The notes: generated by a model from the sequence alone, not told the origin. A stretch of DNA of 64,000 bases from Anaspis maculata (GCA_949128115.1 OX421961.1:81451277-81515276); one strand, 5' to 3'; counted from the stretch's first letter, positions 12,240 through 23,574 are shown. Numbers and translations: made by a program.

Positions 12240-12427
12240 CAGTGGGGTTTTGTTTCAATGGCTTTCTCGCCTCCCCCCCCCCTTCCCGGGGCATCACCAC
12301 ACGATAGGAGATGCCCCAGTACTAACGAACGCATGAAAAGTCCATCTGACCCAGTGCGGACATGAACCCGGGACCTTCGCCTTTGGAAGCGGGACCGAGC
12401 TTATCGTGCTACCGACTGGGTTCATAA
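12240..12427 (-). repeat. tRNA-derived SINE, minus strand
   Basis: On the minus strand a head starting near 12425 carries an A-box-like GGTAGCACGATAAGC (12399-12413) and a B box GGTCCCGGGTTC (12364-12375), then a body with a hairpin (GGGGCATC at 12290-12297 and GATGCCCC near 12310). A C-rich tract at 12271-12290 lies at the distal end. The head is unlike the one at 11560, so it is a different SINE family. It could also be a tRNA pseudogene. Confidence 0.75.
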
Positions 12428-12744
12428 GATTAGTGCAGTTGCGATGGTATGGTAAAAAAGCTAAACTAGGTATAGGTTTTCACATTGAGCATTCACATAG
12501 ACTCACGGTAAGAAACGAGTGGCAGTGGGAGTGCAGTTGAGATGGCAGAAGTTTGAATGAAGGTTTCTAGCATTCTGCAGTTGTCTTGCCAATTTTCTTG
12601 CCAGCGCCAATCACAGTTCACTATTTCATTCTTTAATGTTATTGATGATTAAGCTTGCTTGCTTGATGATTTGATTAAATATGCCGGCAGCTCACGTGTC
12701 ACGTTGCTAGGTTCTAATTCACTAGGGAATTTGCGATTTCATTG

Positions 12745-12862
12745 AACGTACGACGTAACGCAACGTAGAACGTGAACATTCCCCTGTAACTAAGGAATTG
12801 CAGGTAACAAACTCGTCAATTTTCACGTTGAAAGTTGCGTTACGTCGTACGTACGTGTGCAC
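12745..12862. repeat. Hairpin with ACGTACGACGTAACGCAAC arms
   Basis: A 19-bp arm near 12747-12765 (ACGTACGACGTAACGCAAC) is exactly complemented near 12836-12854, with a 70-bp loop. A related sequence GCGTTACGTCGTAC recurs at about 17835, beyond the far arm of the 12.9-17.8 kb nest. These may be the outer limits of one large composite element. The function is unknown. Confidence 0.65.
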
Positions 12863-14162
12863 GCAAACTCCCTACTATTACTACTACTACAACGCTACTA
12901 CGCAGGCGCAGTCTTCTTGTCCTGCAGTACAACAATTACACTATTCCTTTGTTGCTTTTTCGCAGCCTGTTAGAATTCTGCAGAATAAAATAGCTCTGGA
13001 TTTTGACTCCAACAAAATAGTTGTTTGTGTATCAAGGCCATAAAGGTAATTTTTGTTTTGGCCGAATCTGAAGTTTTGTAGCCGAGGCTGCAAAACAGGT
13101 GAGGCCAAAGAAGAACCTTTTGGCCGAGGTGCACACAGCATTTTTCAGGCGACTTTCACAAAAAATTGAGCAAAATACTGATGTTTAAATTATTGTTTGA
13201 TGTCTTACTCGCAAGAGTGCTTTTGTTCATAAAACATAGTAGTATATTGGAAATAGAAAAAAATAGGTGCTTTGCTGGAATTAAATCAAACAAAAAGGAT
13301 TTTTTTACCAATGCAAGCTTACACTCCCTTCTTCAACATATCAAAAGTCCTCAACTCTGGGACTGCTACAAATCAGTATACAGGGTGAAAGTTTATTATT
13401 TTTCTCTACTTTCTTTTTTCCTTGGAAAACTGATGACCGAAAATAACGGTTTTAGGCTATAGCCCAGGCTTTTTAGTCGAAAAAACGGCAAAACATGAAA
13501 CAAATTGAAACACGGTCAATCTCTTCAGTTTTAGGTTCACTAGACTTTGCTGTATAACATACAAAAAGTCCCCACTTTTCCCCCGTGTGCGTCATTGTTT
13601 TTTTGACAGGCAAAGATGAAGACACCTCAAAATTCACTTTTCGCTAAAAAATGCTCCTAGTTCTCAACCACCCAATCGATTTCTCTTATCTTGGTCTTGA
13701 ATGAAAGATAATGAATCAAGGTGAATGATATGGGATAGCTTTTGTTCAAAATTTGACACTAACAGACCTAATTTCTTGATAAAGACACTTTTTTCGTGTT
13801 TTTTTCTTATGCTTCAGTTAACATTTTACTTTTGCATCGACCACTAAATATCACTTGGTATTATTATATGCAGTAGATTCCTTACAGTTTTAGCTTCAAA
13901 ATGACGTATCTCTTAGCTTCATTGTGGATTGTCCAGCAATTCCAATAAGGATTCTATGAAGCTACGTCAAACGCATTATATGGGGAAAATCACTCCAACA
14001 TTATTAACCTAGACTTTTATCTGTAATAATTGAACCTACGTTCAATATGCACAGCATCGTACTGACTAAATCTGGTCTGGTAGTACTCGTATGAGTAGGT
14101 ACTAGGTACAGTTTCGCAATTTGCCTCTATGGCTTAAGCGCTACTACTTGTAGCGCTTATAG

Positions 14163-14416
14163 TTTGTTCTTGTTTCTGCCGTCTGCAATGTCCGGCAATA
14201 TCTCAGCTACTAAACTTCGGATTGCGCTTGGATTTTTGCTAGATGATAGCTTAGGTAAATGTACAAACAACAAAGATATTTTATTTCATTATTCGTCCGT
14301 CCGTCCGTCTGTGTGTCTGTCATTCCACGCAATATCACGGCTCCTAGACCTCGGATTAACCTCGGGTTTTTGCTAGATAATAATAGCTAAGGTACTCTAG
14401 GTGTAAACAAACAACA
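14163..14416 (+). repeat. Two diverged ~125-bp direct repeats
   Basis: The segments at about 14163-14275 and 14289-14416 share the order GTC-rich start, CAATATC, CTCAGCTACTAAACTTCGG or GGCTCCTAGACCTCGG, GGATTTTTGCTAGATGATA or GGGTTTTTGCTAGATAATA, then TGTACAAACAAC or TGTAAACAAACAAC. A short CCGTCCGTCCGTC microsatellite opens the second unit. They lie just upstream of the CXC fragment and probably belong to the same mobile element. Confidence 0.7.
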
Positions 14417-14447
14417 CGGTGGGCTACGCGGGAGCACCCACGTGTAG

Positions 14448-14663
14448 TTGGTCCCCGTCAAGACGCATCTTCCTCCAGCTCCGGAGACTCTTTTGAAGAT
14501 AGTGTCTTGCAACTGCAAGAAGAACTGCGGTCCAAAATGTAGATGCAGGCGATCTCCCTTGTCTTGTTTGCAGATGTGTAAGTTCTCTAGGGGCACAACA
14601 TGTGAGAATCTACCCCACCTTGTTGAGTATGACGGCGCTAAGGACGATCTGTTATTCTTATAA
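14448..14663 (+). pseudogene. CXC (Tesmin/TSO1-like) domain fragment
   Basis: An open frame of about 71 codons begins directly after a stop and has no ATG start. It encodes THLPPAPETLLKIVSCNCKK, then NCGPKCRCRRSPLSCLQMCK. The C-x-C and C-x3-C spacing matches cysteine-rich CXC domains, which bind DNA through zinc clusters. CXC stretches of this shape also occur at the C-termini of uncharacterised repeat-borne ORFs in arthropod genomes, as I recall. Without a start, upstream exons or a visible partner domain, I read it as the 3' end of a broken mobile-element gene. A host exon is the alternative. Confidence 0.5.
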
Positions 14664-14679
14664 ACTTATGTATTTAGTC

Positions 14680-15900
14680 CCTTTTGGTGCTAGATAACTT
14701 TGCTATTATTTCAGATGGGTATAGGTACTATCGGTAGGTATTCGGGGTAACTATCAATATATTGTTTGAAAATCAATAGACGAGTTTTTAACGAAACTAA
14801 TATTGGACAAAATAAGCTAAGAGTACGGATGGTAAGCTAGATGCGATTTTTTTTTGACTACTAGTGAACTTGAAATTATAATAATAATAATTTGATATTT
14901 TTTGCAGAGCATGGCTATAAAAATCTTCCTGTGCTGTGCTAGACTTCCAATACATTATTAATATGTAAATGCAATGTTGAAGCTCTGATTTGAAAAGATT
15001 GTGAGCATTTTTTATTGAAAAAAATGATAATTTGCCCTTGAAAATTGTGGATTTTTAATTTAAGATATTTTTACGTTGAATACATCAATGTTCGAAATTT
15101 CGAATAGGATCGATAACTGTAACTATTTCACGCATTTACATCAGGCATTCGACATATTTATCATTTCTTGAATACTATAAAATCGAGTTGGTTTGATGTT
15201 CGGTGTAAGCCAGCTTGAAACTGAAAAATGTGGCTATACCCGCGGGAAAGTTGCTGTTGTTATATTATTACTATTTTAATGTAGAGTGTCTTTTTTTCGG
15301 ACGCTAGAGAATTGTTTTAGCTACAAGAAGAAACCTGGAAAGATGAAATCAAAGCCATATTACAGCTACAATATATTTTTTTCAACTGCGCGGAGATATT
15401 TTTGAGTGACATTTAGGACTTGGGATATTTTTTTCAATAAATTATTTTTCTCACCTTGTGACCGCTTACGTCGCGTTAATGATATGATAGTCTTATGCAG
15501 AAAAGTCCATATAATTCATTCAATCTTAAATCCAAATGATAATTGCATCAAACGCAAAAATAACCCAAATTGAAAAACCGGCTTTATTTTGGTCCCAAAA
15601 TCACGTTTTTCTGTCGAAAATTGCTCAAAAGATTTTTTAAACAGAATTCAAATGTCATAATCGGATTTACAAGGTCAGATTTAGTGGGAAACGATACCCA
15701 ACATGCCAGTATTGTCTCAATATTAATGAAAACCAAATTTCTTGCATAGGTCACCAATTGCCCCCCTCCCGAGCTACCCTCACGGGGACCATAGACATCT
15801 AGTTTGTCAATAAGTTTCACTTATAGCCCAATGTATCCAAATATAATAAATTTGAAGCCACTGACTAGATTACTTTTATCCTAGAATTTTTTTAATGAAA
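14680..15900. other. Unpaired interior, no gene seen
   Basis: AT-rich DNA with many stops in all frames. A C-rich run at about 15908-15918 closes it. I found no mirror partners, RNA signals or conserved motifs here. It could be the decayed body of the enclosing element. Confidence 0.5.
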
Positions 15901-16052
15901 ATTTTGACCCCCCCCCCCCTCAAAAATTATGACGCACACGGAGGAAAGTTGGGGACTTTTAGTATGTTGTTTAGTAAGGTTAAGTGGGTACGATACCGTG
16001 AAAATTGCACGTGGATTAATTTGTTTCATGTTAAATGCTAAAAAGCCTGGGC

Positions 16053-16875
16053 TACTAGTTTGATAGGCCATAGTCTTCCAATAAACATATAAAAAATATA
16101 GCACCCAGCAACTGTTGCGTATCAAGTTACAGGGTGGAAACTATTTTTCATCTTCAATTTTTTTTCTTGGTGGAACTGATCTAGATTGAAGCCGATTCCA
16201 GTTCTTTTGCAACCTCATAATGTCATACTGAACATATAAAAATGACACATCTCTACATCTGCTGCTTTTCAATTTACAGGGTAAAAAGTCATTTTCACGT
16301 TTCAATTTTTTTCTTGATGATTTCGGCTCACACAACAATTGCGACTGGTTTTCCTGAAAATTTGAGGTTTCTAGTCAAACATATCAAAATTATACATTTT
16401 TGCTACAGCTACGTTTTTATTTTCAAATTTAAATGATCGGTTGCGTTCCAAGATTTTTTGATTTTTTGATGCAATTTACCCAAATATACCCAAACATTTA
16501 AATTTATGAAAAAAAACTTAGTTGTAGCAGAAATGTATTATTTTGATATGTTTGACTAGAAACTTCAAGTTTACAGAAAAATCAGTCGCAATTGTTGTGT
16601 GAGCCAATTTCACCAAGAAAAAAATTAAAACGTGAAAATGACTTTTCACCCTGTAAATTGAAAAGCAGCAGTTGTAGAGATGTATCTCTTTCATATGTTC
16701 AGTATGACATTATAAGCTTGCAAAAGAACTTGAACCGGTTTCAATCTAGATCAGTTCCACCAAGAAAAAAAATTAAAGATGAAAAATAGTTTCCACCCTG
16801 TAACTCGATACACAAGAGTGGCTGGGTGGTATATTTTTTATATGTTCATTGGAAGACTATGGCCTATCAAACTAG
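16053..16875. mobile_element. Palindrome inserted in the right arm of its host
   Basis: Perfectly ordered arms: about 16053-16430 and 16500-16875. The ends read CTAGTTTGATAGGCCATAGT and the exact complement. Each arm holds two TACAGGGT-type motifs (about 16128 and 16275 on the left; about 16648 and 16795 on the right). Host sequence on both sides (GCCTGGGCTA to the left, CCTAAAACC to the right) is contiguous, apart from TAG, in the unoccupied opposite arm near 13450-13470, so the insertion boundary is well supported. The arms carry mirror open frames of 65 codons (16141-16338 minus and 16592-16789 plus), discussed in findings. Confidence 0.9.
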
Positions 16876-17113
16876 CCTAAAACCCTTTTTTTTCAGTCAT
16901 CAGTTTTTCAAGAAAGAAAGAAAGTAAGGAAAAATAATGAACTTTCACCCTGTATACTAATTTGTAGCTGTCCCAGAGTTGAGGACTTTTGATATGTTGA
17001 AGAGGGAACTGAAAGCTAGCCATGGTAAAAAAAATCGTTTTTGTTTGAGTTAATTCCAGCAGATATTCTATTTCCAATATACTATAGTTGTTACCTGTGA
17101 CATTGAAAAACAA

Positions 17114-17400
17114 AATTTGTAGGTATATTATTATGACGACAGTAGTTTAGACAAATGTTATAAAACAAATTGCTCCCGAATAAGAGTTTCGGTATTTATT
17201 TCGATAATTATCAATGATGAACGACTCATGCACCGGGTAGCGAAAGCGATTCTTCCCAAACCCTGCCGCCACCAACTAAAGCTGCAAATGCGGCAACTTT
17301 GGATTCGTTTCCGCTGAAATCACAAGTCGGTCTAAAATCATGTAACGTGAAATAAGTAAAATGACATTAGCCTTCCAACAAAGTGAAACAAATGAGGTTC
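17114..17400. other. No recognisable feature
   Basis: A short stretch between arm and hairpin. It has slightly higher G+C around 17230-17300, with no domain or RNA signature. Confidence 0.4.
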
Positions 17401-17526
17401 AGCGGCCAGAAGGGAAATATTGACATAAGCTTACAACAAAAAAGACACTTTTGGGACGTCAAAAAAGACGTAAAGAAAGCTTTTGTGTATTGGTCGCCTA
17501 AAAAAGCTTTTTGTATAGTTAACGGG

Positions 17527-17672
17527 TTGCCCGTTGATCAGTTGTTGAAGACAAAAAGGTCTTTTGTTGAGAATTCTGATGTGTTCAGACAAAAAAATGA
17601 GTGGAGCTAAACACATAAGAATTCTCAACAAAAGACCTTTTTGTCTTTGACAACAACTGGTCAACGGGCAAG
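17527..17672. repeat. Long hairpin, ~62-bp arms
   Basis: 17527-17588 (GGTTGCCCGTTGATCAGTTG, then GACAAAAAGGTCTTTTGTTG, then AGAATTCT) is mirrored at 17608-17672, with about 20 bp between. An RNA from either strand would form a near-perfect stem of about 60 bp. No TSD is obvious. Confidence 0.8.
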
Positions 17673-17869
17673 ACGTTATCTACGGAAGAGTTTTTTGTTG
17701 AAGTTGAAAATCCAGAGCTATTTTATGTTCAGAATTTCAACAGATTGCAAAAAACAAAGAAGAATCAAATTATGACAACGCAGCAACCAACATACAGAAC
17801 ATATCTAACTAAGGAGATCCCTGCACGTGACATAGCGTTACGTCGTACTCGTACATACGTGATTGTCGC

Positions 17870-19610
17870 AAACTTCGAATTTGAGAATAACACAATCATG
17901 AATACATTGTACCCATATAGAAACGGAATTGGCTGCGCTTATCATAAATCTTTGGGACTGGAATTTCGTTCAGGCCAGCTGGAAATCGCCAGAAGCCCGA
18001 TATGCAGAGTAGAAAAAAAGAAGTCGTTAACACTTCATTAGCCGACAGCTACCTATAAAGCACCGAAAACAGCAATATTACACAGGCTTATTTGCGATGC
18101 GCCTTCTGCTAACGCCGTTATCCCTCTCGCCGATCATTACATCCTGCAGGACTCGTTATGACAAACTGCTTCAATTTGAAGGACCCTATTATGAAAAATG
18201 TCACCCAGGCTCAGGGTTAAAGTCCTCCCGAGTTCGTTTGTATATCGAGTCGCGATCGTTTGTAGTTTGTAACTTCTTTTGAAGTCGCTCTTCTGCACTG
18301 CATAGCCCCGTACCATTTTCAATTATACCCGAGTGGGTATACAGAAAAAGAAACTCTTTATCGGCACTCGTTCGTTCCATGCGGACGACATTGTTACATA
18401 AGTTTCAGGATTTCGTGTTCTCATCTTTGGTGTGTCCTCATCAGACTTCCTGAAAATATGTAGGTATATCTGGGCTATACGGAGATCGTGTTCGTCGATA
18501 AAGTGATTGTTTCGTGGGTGGACTTCTATGTTTTCACAGTAGGTAACCACCGGCCCATTTGAAACGTATATTATCAGAGCACCTGCCATAAACAAAGTAC
18601 TGATGGAAGAATGAGAAAAGAACAAGTGTATTGTTACCTACATTCTAGAGATAGTAGCGGTGTCGGTCTTAGACAATAATTTACGCTGCTGCATGGAATG
18701 AATAAAATATAAAGAGCTTCACTGCGGGCGTATTATTTCTTTATGACAACTTTCTGGGAGAGAGGATTTTGAAATCTTTGCCCCGATTCTCAGATGGAAT
18801 GGGAGGGGGAGGATTTGATCAATAAACATTCAATAAAACTATTGCTTTCATTTGAAACTAACTGAAATTGTTAACATTCAAGCGAAGAAATACATATTTG
18901 GTATGCATATGAAACAAAGAATGTGAAAGATTGGATAATTGATGGGAAATAGGCACTTGCTAGCACTAATGTTTGCAAATCTTGAGAACTGCATAATAAT
19001 TGATAAATATATAATAATAGGTGTATAGGTACCTATTATGAGAATATTGGTAGATTCATATTGATTATTTCAAATTTTCTGTCGATTGTAAACATTCTTT
19101 CGCGCACAAGACTCTCGTGTGTGCTTTTGCGAACCAAAATATAAACCGACTGCTCCGCTGTAGTAATCAAATGGAATAAAGCAAAGGTGCTTTTAACAGT
19201 CGCAATGGGACCTAAGGCAAGCCGGAGAACTGAACATTGGGATCAGATCATAACGGATCATGGATTTGTGATTGGAACGTGAGATTTGTCATGTAATCAG
19301 ACGTCACCACAAACACCTAGAGAATGAAGGGAATATTAACGAAGCCCGTGACGTGGGAGGCGCTTGTGGTGCAAATAGGGCCGTGGGTATCGGTAAGTAG
19401 TATGAGAAAATGGAAATTGCCACACCACGTACCATATGAACCGGATCATATCCTCCACTCCCTGGCAGTGGAGGGTTAAATTAATATCATTCGGCGGCAT
19501 TATTGCATAAACGCATCACCGTAAAAAGCCTGTATGATTCTTCGTGGCCAGCCTGAGTGAAATCTGTTTGTTGAACTTACCCCACAACAAATTGGATACA
19601 GCCGAAGTGA
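17870..19610. other. Mostly non-repetitive DNA
   Basis: No mirror partners or tandem arrays are seen. G+C is higher at 18000-18350 and 19200-19480, where several 60-100 codon frames exist on both strands without recognisable domains. A small inverted repeat (CACTCCCTGGCAGTGGAG) lies at about 19456-19473. It could contain unrecognised exons or regulatory DNA of a neighbouring gene. Confidence 0.45.
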
Positions 19611-19611
19611 A

Positions 19612-22558
19612 CTAAACTGCTCAACATTTGAAATGTCGGTATCGAAAATTTTACCCTTTTTCAAAATGGTGTAACTTTGGATTGTTTCAACCGATTCCGA
19701 TTTTGTCTTTACGGTTGCTTAGATACACCTTCCAGCAATCTACTCCTTTGGCGAAAATTTTCAACTTTTTTCAATTACATTCGTTACAGGGTGGAATGTA
19801 AAGCATTGCGAAATTGTGCTTAGTTCAATAAATCCCCGTTTCTGTGAATTTTTTTTTAAAATTCCAACGATATAATCATGAAGCTTGATGTCTTATCCCA
19901 AAACGGTTGTTGAATTTTCCAGATCAGAAGTTTAACAATGTTGATATGATTTTTGTTTGTAAAAGTTGCATTTTAGACATCTCCGAAAAATAAGAAATTG
20001 AGGTTATATTTCTGAAATATATTGAAACTGGAATATTAGAATGTGCTTTTGAACCAACAAAACATCTACATATCCAATTTGAGGTCCGTACATCAAAAAT
20101 TCCGATATTGATACGATGCAATAAGTGCGCCCTCTATAATGACGGATTTCAACCAAAATCACATAAGTTCATTAGACGCCTATACTATGGCTGCATAGGA
20201 AATTTCAGCTCAATTGGATATACCGCTTTGAGAGTTATCATGGACGATTACACAGAGTCAGACACACAGACAGGCAGACAGAACGAGTTTGATCTCGAAA
20301 TGGTCCAAATAAATCAATTAGATGGACCTTAAAAAAAGTTATTCTTCGAAATCCGGAAACAAATTTTTTGTTCACAACATTTTCCTTTTCATTCGAGAAC
20401 GCGAACCGGGTAAGTAAAACAGAGGCGAGAACAGAGGTTTCTGGGCGCAGTAGTTTCTAACAGTTCAAGCAACAAGCATGCAAAATTACAGGTTCTTATC
20501 ATCCAAAATGCGATCAAATTGCCAATCGAAATGACTGAAATGCAACTTTTACAAAAAAAAAATCATGTCATCATTGTTGGACTTCTGATCTGACAAATTC
20601 AAAAACCGTTTCGAGATAGGACATCAGGCCTCATGACTATATACCATTTAGTACAAGAAAGATAGATTTCAACCTCGGAAAAAATATGGACGTCCTGAAA
20701 ATTTGATATTTTGTTCAGAATTGAGTGCTCTACAACATATCCAAAATCGCCAAAAATCGCACCCGGGGGTTTTGAGTTATTGGAGGGGGAGTAAAAAATT
20801 GCAGGTAAAAATGGAGGGGATGGAACCCCTCAATCCATTGGATGCGAATACATTATAGTTTGACGTATCATATCCCACTGATACTATTTTGGCACAAAAA
20901 GTGTCCATCATTGTTGGAGGGGAGTAGTGGGGGGGTGAAGCTCTGCTAGGTGGTCCATTTTGTTTCTCTGGCCATGTAGAACCGATCACGACAAGTTTGG
21001 TACCTTTTCAGACTAAATTCAATCTCCTGAACTCATATTCGATGTGTAAATTCGGATGAAAACAAGTTTGAACAAGTTAACTGGAGAAAACTTGTTTTTT
21101 CTTTGACAATTTTGACGAATTTTTGTTTTACTGTTGGAGGCGTTCATTTTTAGAAAATTTTCAGGGACCATTAAATTGAAGTGTATTCTCCAAAAAAATC
21201 ATCCACTCGATGTATAATTTTGTTTCTCGAGTTTAAAAAATCGATTTGAACTTGAGCCGGCGCGACGCGTCGTCTACTACTGACCAGAGCACACAGCATG
21301 CACCTTTAAATGAAAAGACCTCAAGCTATTGAAGAAATAGAAACTCATCTTTGAAAATTGTAGGATCTGTGGAGAATTGAATTTCCTATAACATAAACAA
21401 AATCGCAATAAATCGCACTGCAGGGTTTTGAGTTATTTAAGGGGAGAGGTAACAGTTTATAGAGTATGAATCCTGTCAAAGTGTTGTCCTCCTCCTCGAA
21501 TAACTCAAAATCCTGCATTGCGATTCATGGCGATTTTGTTCATGTTATAGGGAATTCAGTTCTGCACAAATACTCCAATTTTCAAAGATGAGTTGTTATT
21601 CCTTCAATAGTTTGAGGTGTTTTCATTTAAAGGTGCATGCTGTAGTGTTCTGGTCAGTAGTAGACGACGCGCCGCGCCAGCTCAAGTTCAAATAGATTTT
21701 TCAAACTCGAGAAACAAAATCATACATCGGGTGGATGATTTTTGTGGAGAATACACTTTAATTTGATGGTACCTGAAAATTTTCTGAAAATAAACACCTC
21801 CAACAGTAAAAAAAAATTCGTCAAAATTGTCGAAGAAAAAACAAGTTTTCTCAAGTTAACTTGTTCAAACTTGTTTTTATCCAAATTTACACATCGGATA
21901 CGAGTTCAGAAGATTGAATTTAGTCGGAAAAGATACCAAACTTGCCGTGATTGGTTCTACATGGCCAGAAAAACAAAATGGACCACCTAGCAGAGCTTCG
22001 CCCCCCCACTACTCCCCTTCAACAATGATGGACACTTTTTGTGCCAAAATGGTATCAAGGGGATATGATACGTCGAACTATAATGTATTCGCATCCAATG
22101 GATTGACGGGTTCTATCCCCTCCATTTTTACCTGCAATTTTTTAGCCCCCCTCCAATAACTCAAAACCCCCGAGTGCGATTTTTGGCGATTTTGGATATG
22201 TTGTAGAGCACTCAATTCTGAACAGAATATTAAATTTTCATGACGTCCATATTTATTCCGAGGTTTTGCTGATTTTTTTACTATTTTTCCTGTACTACAT
22301 TAGAATCTAAAAAAAAAGTTCTCAAAAATGGGGATCTATTGAACTAAGCACAATTTTGCAATGCTTTACATTCCACCCTGTAACGAATGTAATTGAAATA
22401 GGTCGAAAAATTTAGCCAACCGAGTAGATTGCTGAAAGATGTATCTAAACAACCGTGGAAACAAAATCGGAATCGGTTGAGATAATCCAAAGTTATACCG
22501 TTTTGAAAAAGGGCAAAATTTTCGATACCGACATTTCAAATGTTGAGCAGTTTAGTAA
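19612..22558. mobile_element. 3-kb fold-back element
   Basis: Arms extend from about 19612 and 22558 inward to a centre near 21455. Matching landmarks are TTACAGGGTGGAATGTAAAG near 19784 and its complement near 22365, CGCCAAAAATCGCA near 20750 and its complement near 22170, and GTGCATGCTGTAGTGTTCTG near 21634 against the related block near 21290. The left arm is longer by an inserted palindrome (19870-20643). Removing it leaves arms of about 1.1 kb. No transposase is visible. Confidence 0.9.
19870..20643. mobile_element. Palindrome-ended insertion in a fold-back arm
   Basis: The ends ATATAATCATGAAGCTTGAT and CCTCATGACTATAT pair, and the match continues inward for about 110 bp: CTTATCCCAAAACGGTT near 19893 with AACCGTTTCGAGATAGG near 20603, and GTAAAAGTTGCATTT near 19961 with its complement near 20540. 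The opposite arm of the host element (about 22240-22330) lacks it, which places the insertion. The middle holds a 74-codon frame ending at 20332 and a CAGACA-rich run near 20262-20280. No domain is recognised. Confidence 0.82.
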
Positions 22559-22559
22559 T

Positions 22560-22904
22560 CCAAAAATCAAACTTGGAAATACATGCACAAATAGAGTAAT
22601 ACAGAATGAACCACGAGAGCGGGAAGTTTTGAGAGCACCGCGTTTTTCCGAGTGTAGGTAACTTCATTTAATCAAAACCAAGTTTAACAGTCGCAGAGCA
22701 ATTATTATTATAGGTATGCTCTTGAAAACTATGCAGGAGTCGAGCATGACCTTTTAAGTTGTCAAGGCGTAGGACATACAGAGCCCAAGGTGGTTAAAAT
22801 AAGAAATTCTTATTGACTTTTTCTTACTGTAATGGCGGAGTCCCCATAATAGTGTGGCTCTAGATCCCATTCAGGGACTTGGCCTACAAAGTGGAAGGTT
22901 AGAG
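22560..22904. other. Spacer
   Basis: No repeat or gene is recognised. The sequence TACAGAATGAACCACGAGAG near 22600 is present once in the window. Confidence 0.4.
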
Positions 22905-23178
22905 CTTCTGTTCTTTATGTTCACTAACTGGTTGTCGCGGACCCCTGAAGGCCCGAGGTGATCGGGTAAGCATCACGCATTAGACAACCGCCTTATTACC
23001 CCTTGTTCACACAGAACGCATCAGGTAACCAATTATTTATAGCGACTGGGTTGGTCGCTTGCCGGAAAGGTTGACGACAGCAGTAAATTTTTCATCACTG
23101 CTGCTGTGTGGTATCGAACTCACTACTTTTAGGTTCGCAGTCCAGCGCTCCAACCGCTGAGCGACCACCGGCTCTGAC
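22905..23178 (-). repeat. tRNA-derived SINE, minus strand
   Basis: The head starts near 23178 on the minus strand with GCCGGTGGTCGCTCAGCGGT. It has an A-box region CGCTCAGCGGTTGGAG (23149-23164) and a B box GAGTTCGATAC (23111-23121). A body of about 200 bp follows, running to about 22905 and including GGTTACCTGATGCG. The anticodon-like region GGACTGCGAACC is tRNA-like, but the cloverleaf is not completed at its 3' side. This is the clearest SINE in the window and a family different from the other three. Confidence 0.8.
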
Positions 23179-23574
23179 AGAGCACCATGCAAGGGAAATT
23201 TGAATTGTACCATAAAAGTGTGCAAGGATACGATGAAAAAATCTTGACTGATATGTCAAACTGACTTGGGACTAGAACAATGAACCTTTTAGAACTAGAC
23301 AAAGCTAAAGCTACTTTTACCACATACTTCCATCGCCTACTGAGATAGCAATTCATCTGAGCAACGTATACCTATTCGACAACAAAAATCTCTGCGCAAA
23401 GCTTTTAACCAAATGTCAATGTATATGCGTGTATAAATCTAGGGCGTTTGAATGCTCTAAATACTACTACCAGTACTACCAACCTAAAAAGTCCAACAAA
23501 AGCTTCACTTTTCGCCACAGAGCTACTTTTTATGCACATTGCCATTGACATAGCCCAAGGAATTTCAGCAATTA

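Larger units (their letters stand above)
10993..12712. mobile_element. 1.7-kb element with ~30-bp TIRs
   Basis: The termini read ACCTAGCAACGTGACACGTG and continue GGCAGCCGGC on the left and AGCTGCCGGC on the right complement: about 28 of 30 positions match. No convincing TSD is seen. The left 380 bp is richer in G+C than its surroundings and holds a 127-codon open frame that ends inside the TIR; I do not recognise it. The interior also contains two tRNA-derived SINE-like units in opposite orientation. It could be a DNA transposon carrying passenger SINEs, or a host segment bracketed by two copies of a short repeat. Confidence 0.65.
13222..17113. mobile_element. Fold-back element with interrupted right arm
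   Basis: Left arm about 13222-13480 pairs with about 16876-17113 (CATATCAAAAGTCCTCAACT near 13338 and its complement near 16980; TATACAGGGTGAAAG near 13378 and its complement near 16939). Left 13455-13620 pairs with about 15920-16052 (CCCGTGTGCGTCATTGTTTT near 13582 against the GACGCACACGG block near 15930). A separate palindrome (16053-16875) splits the right arm. About 2.3 kb of unpaired DNA (13620-15920) lies in the middle and includes the CXC fragment. Confidence 0.82.
12944..17760. mobile_element. Outer inverted repeat of a nested palindrome cluster
   Basis: About 70 bp at 12944-13015 (with AGAATTCTGCAGAATAAAAT and TAGCTCTGGATTTTGAC) is mirrored at 17692-17760. The 4.7 kb enclosed holds at least two further palindromes, a hairpin and a CXC-domain fragment. 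The arms are short relative to the enclosed length, so this may be the outer pair of an older element later filled with insertions. Confidence 0.6.
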
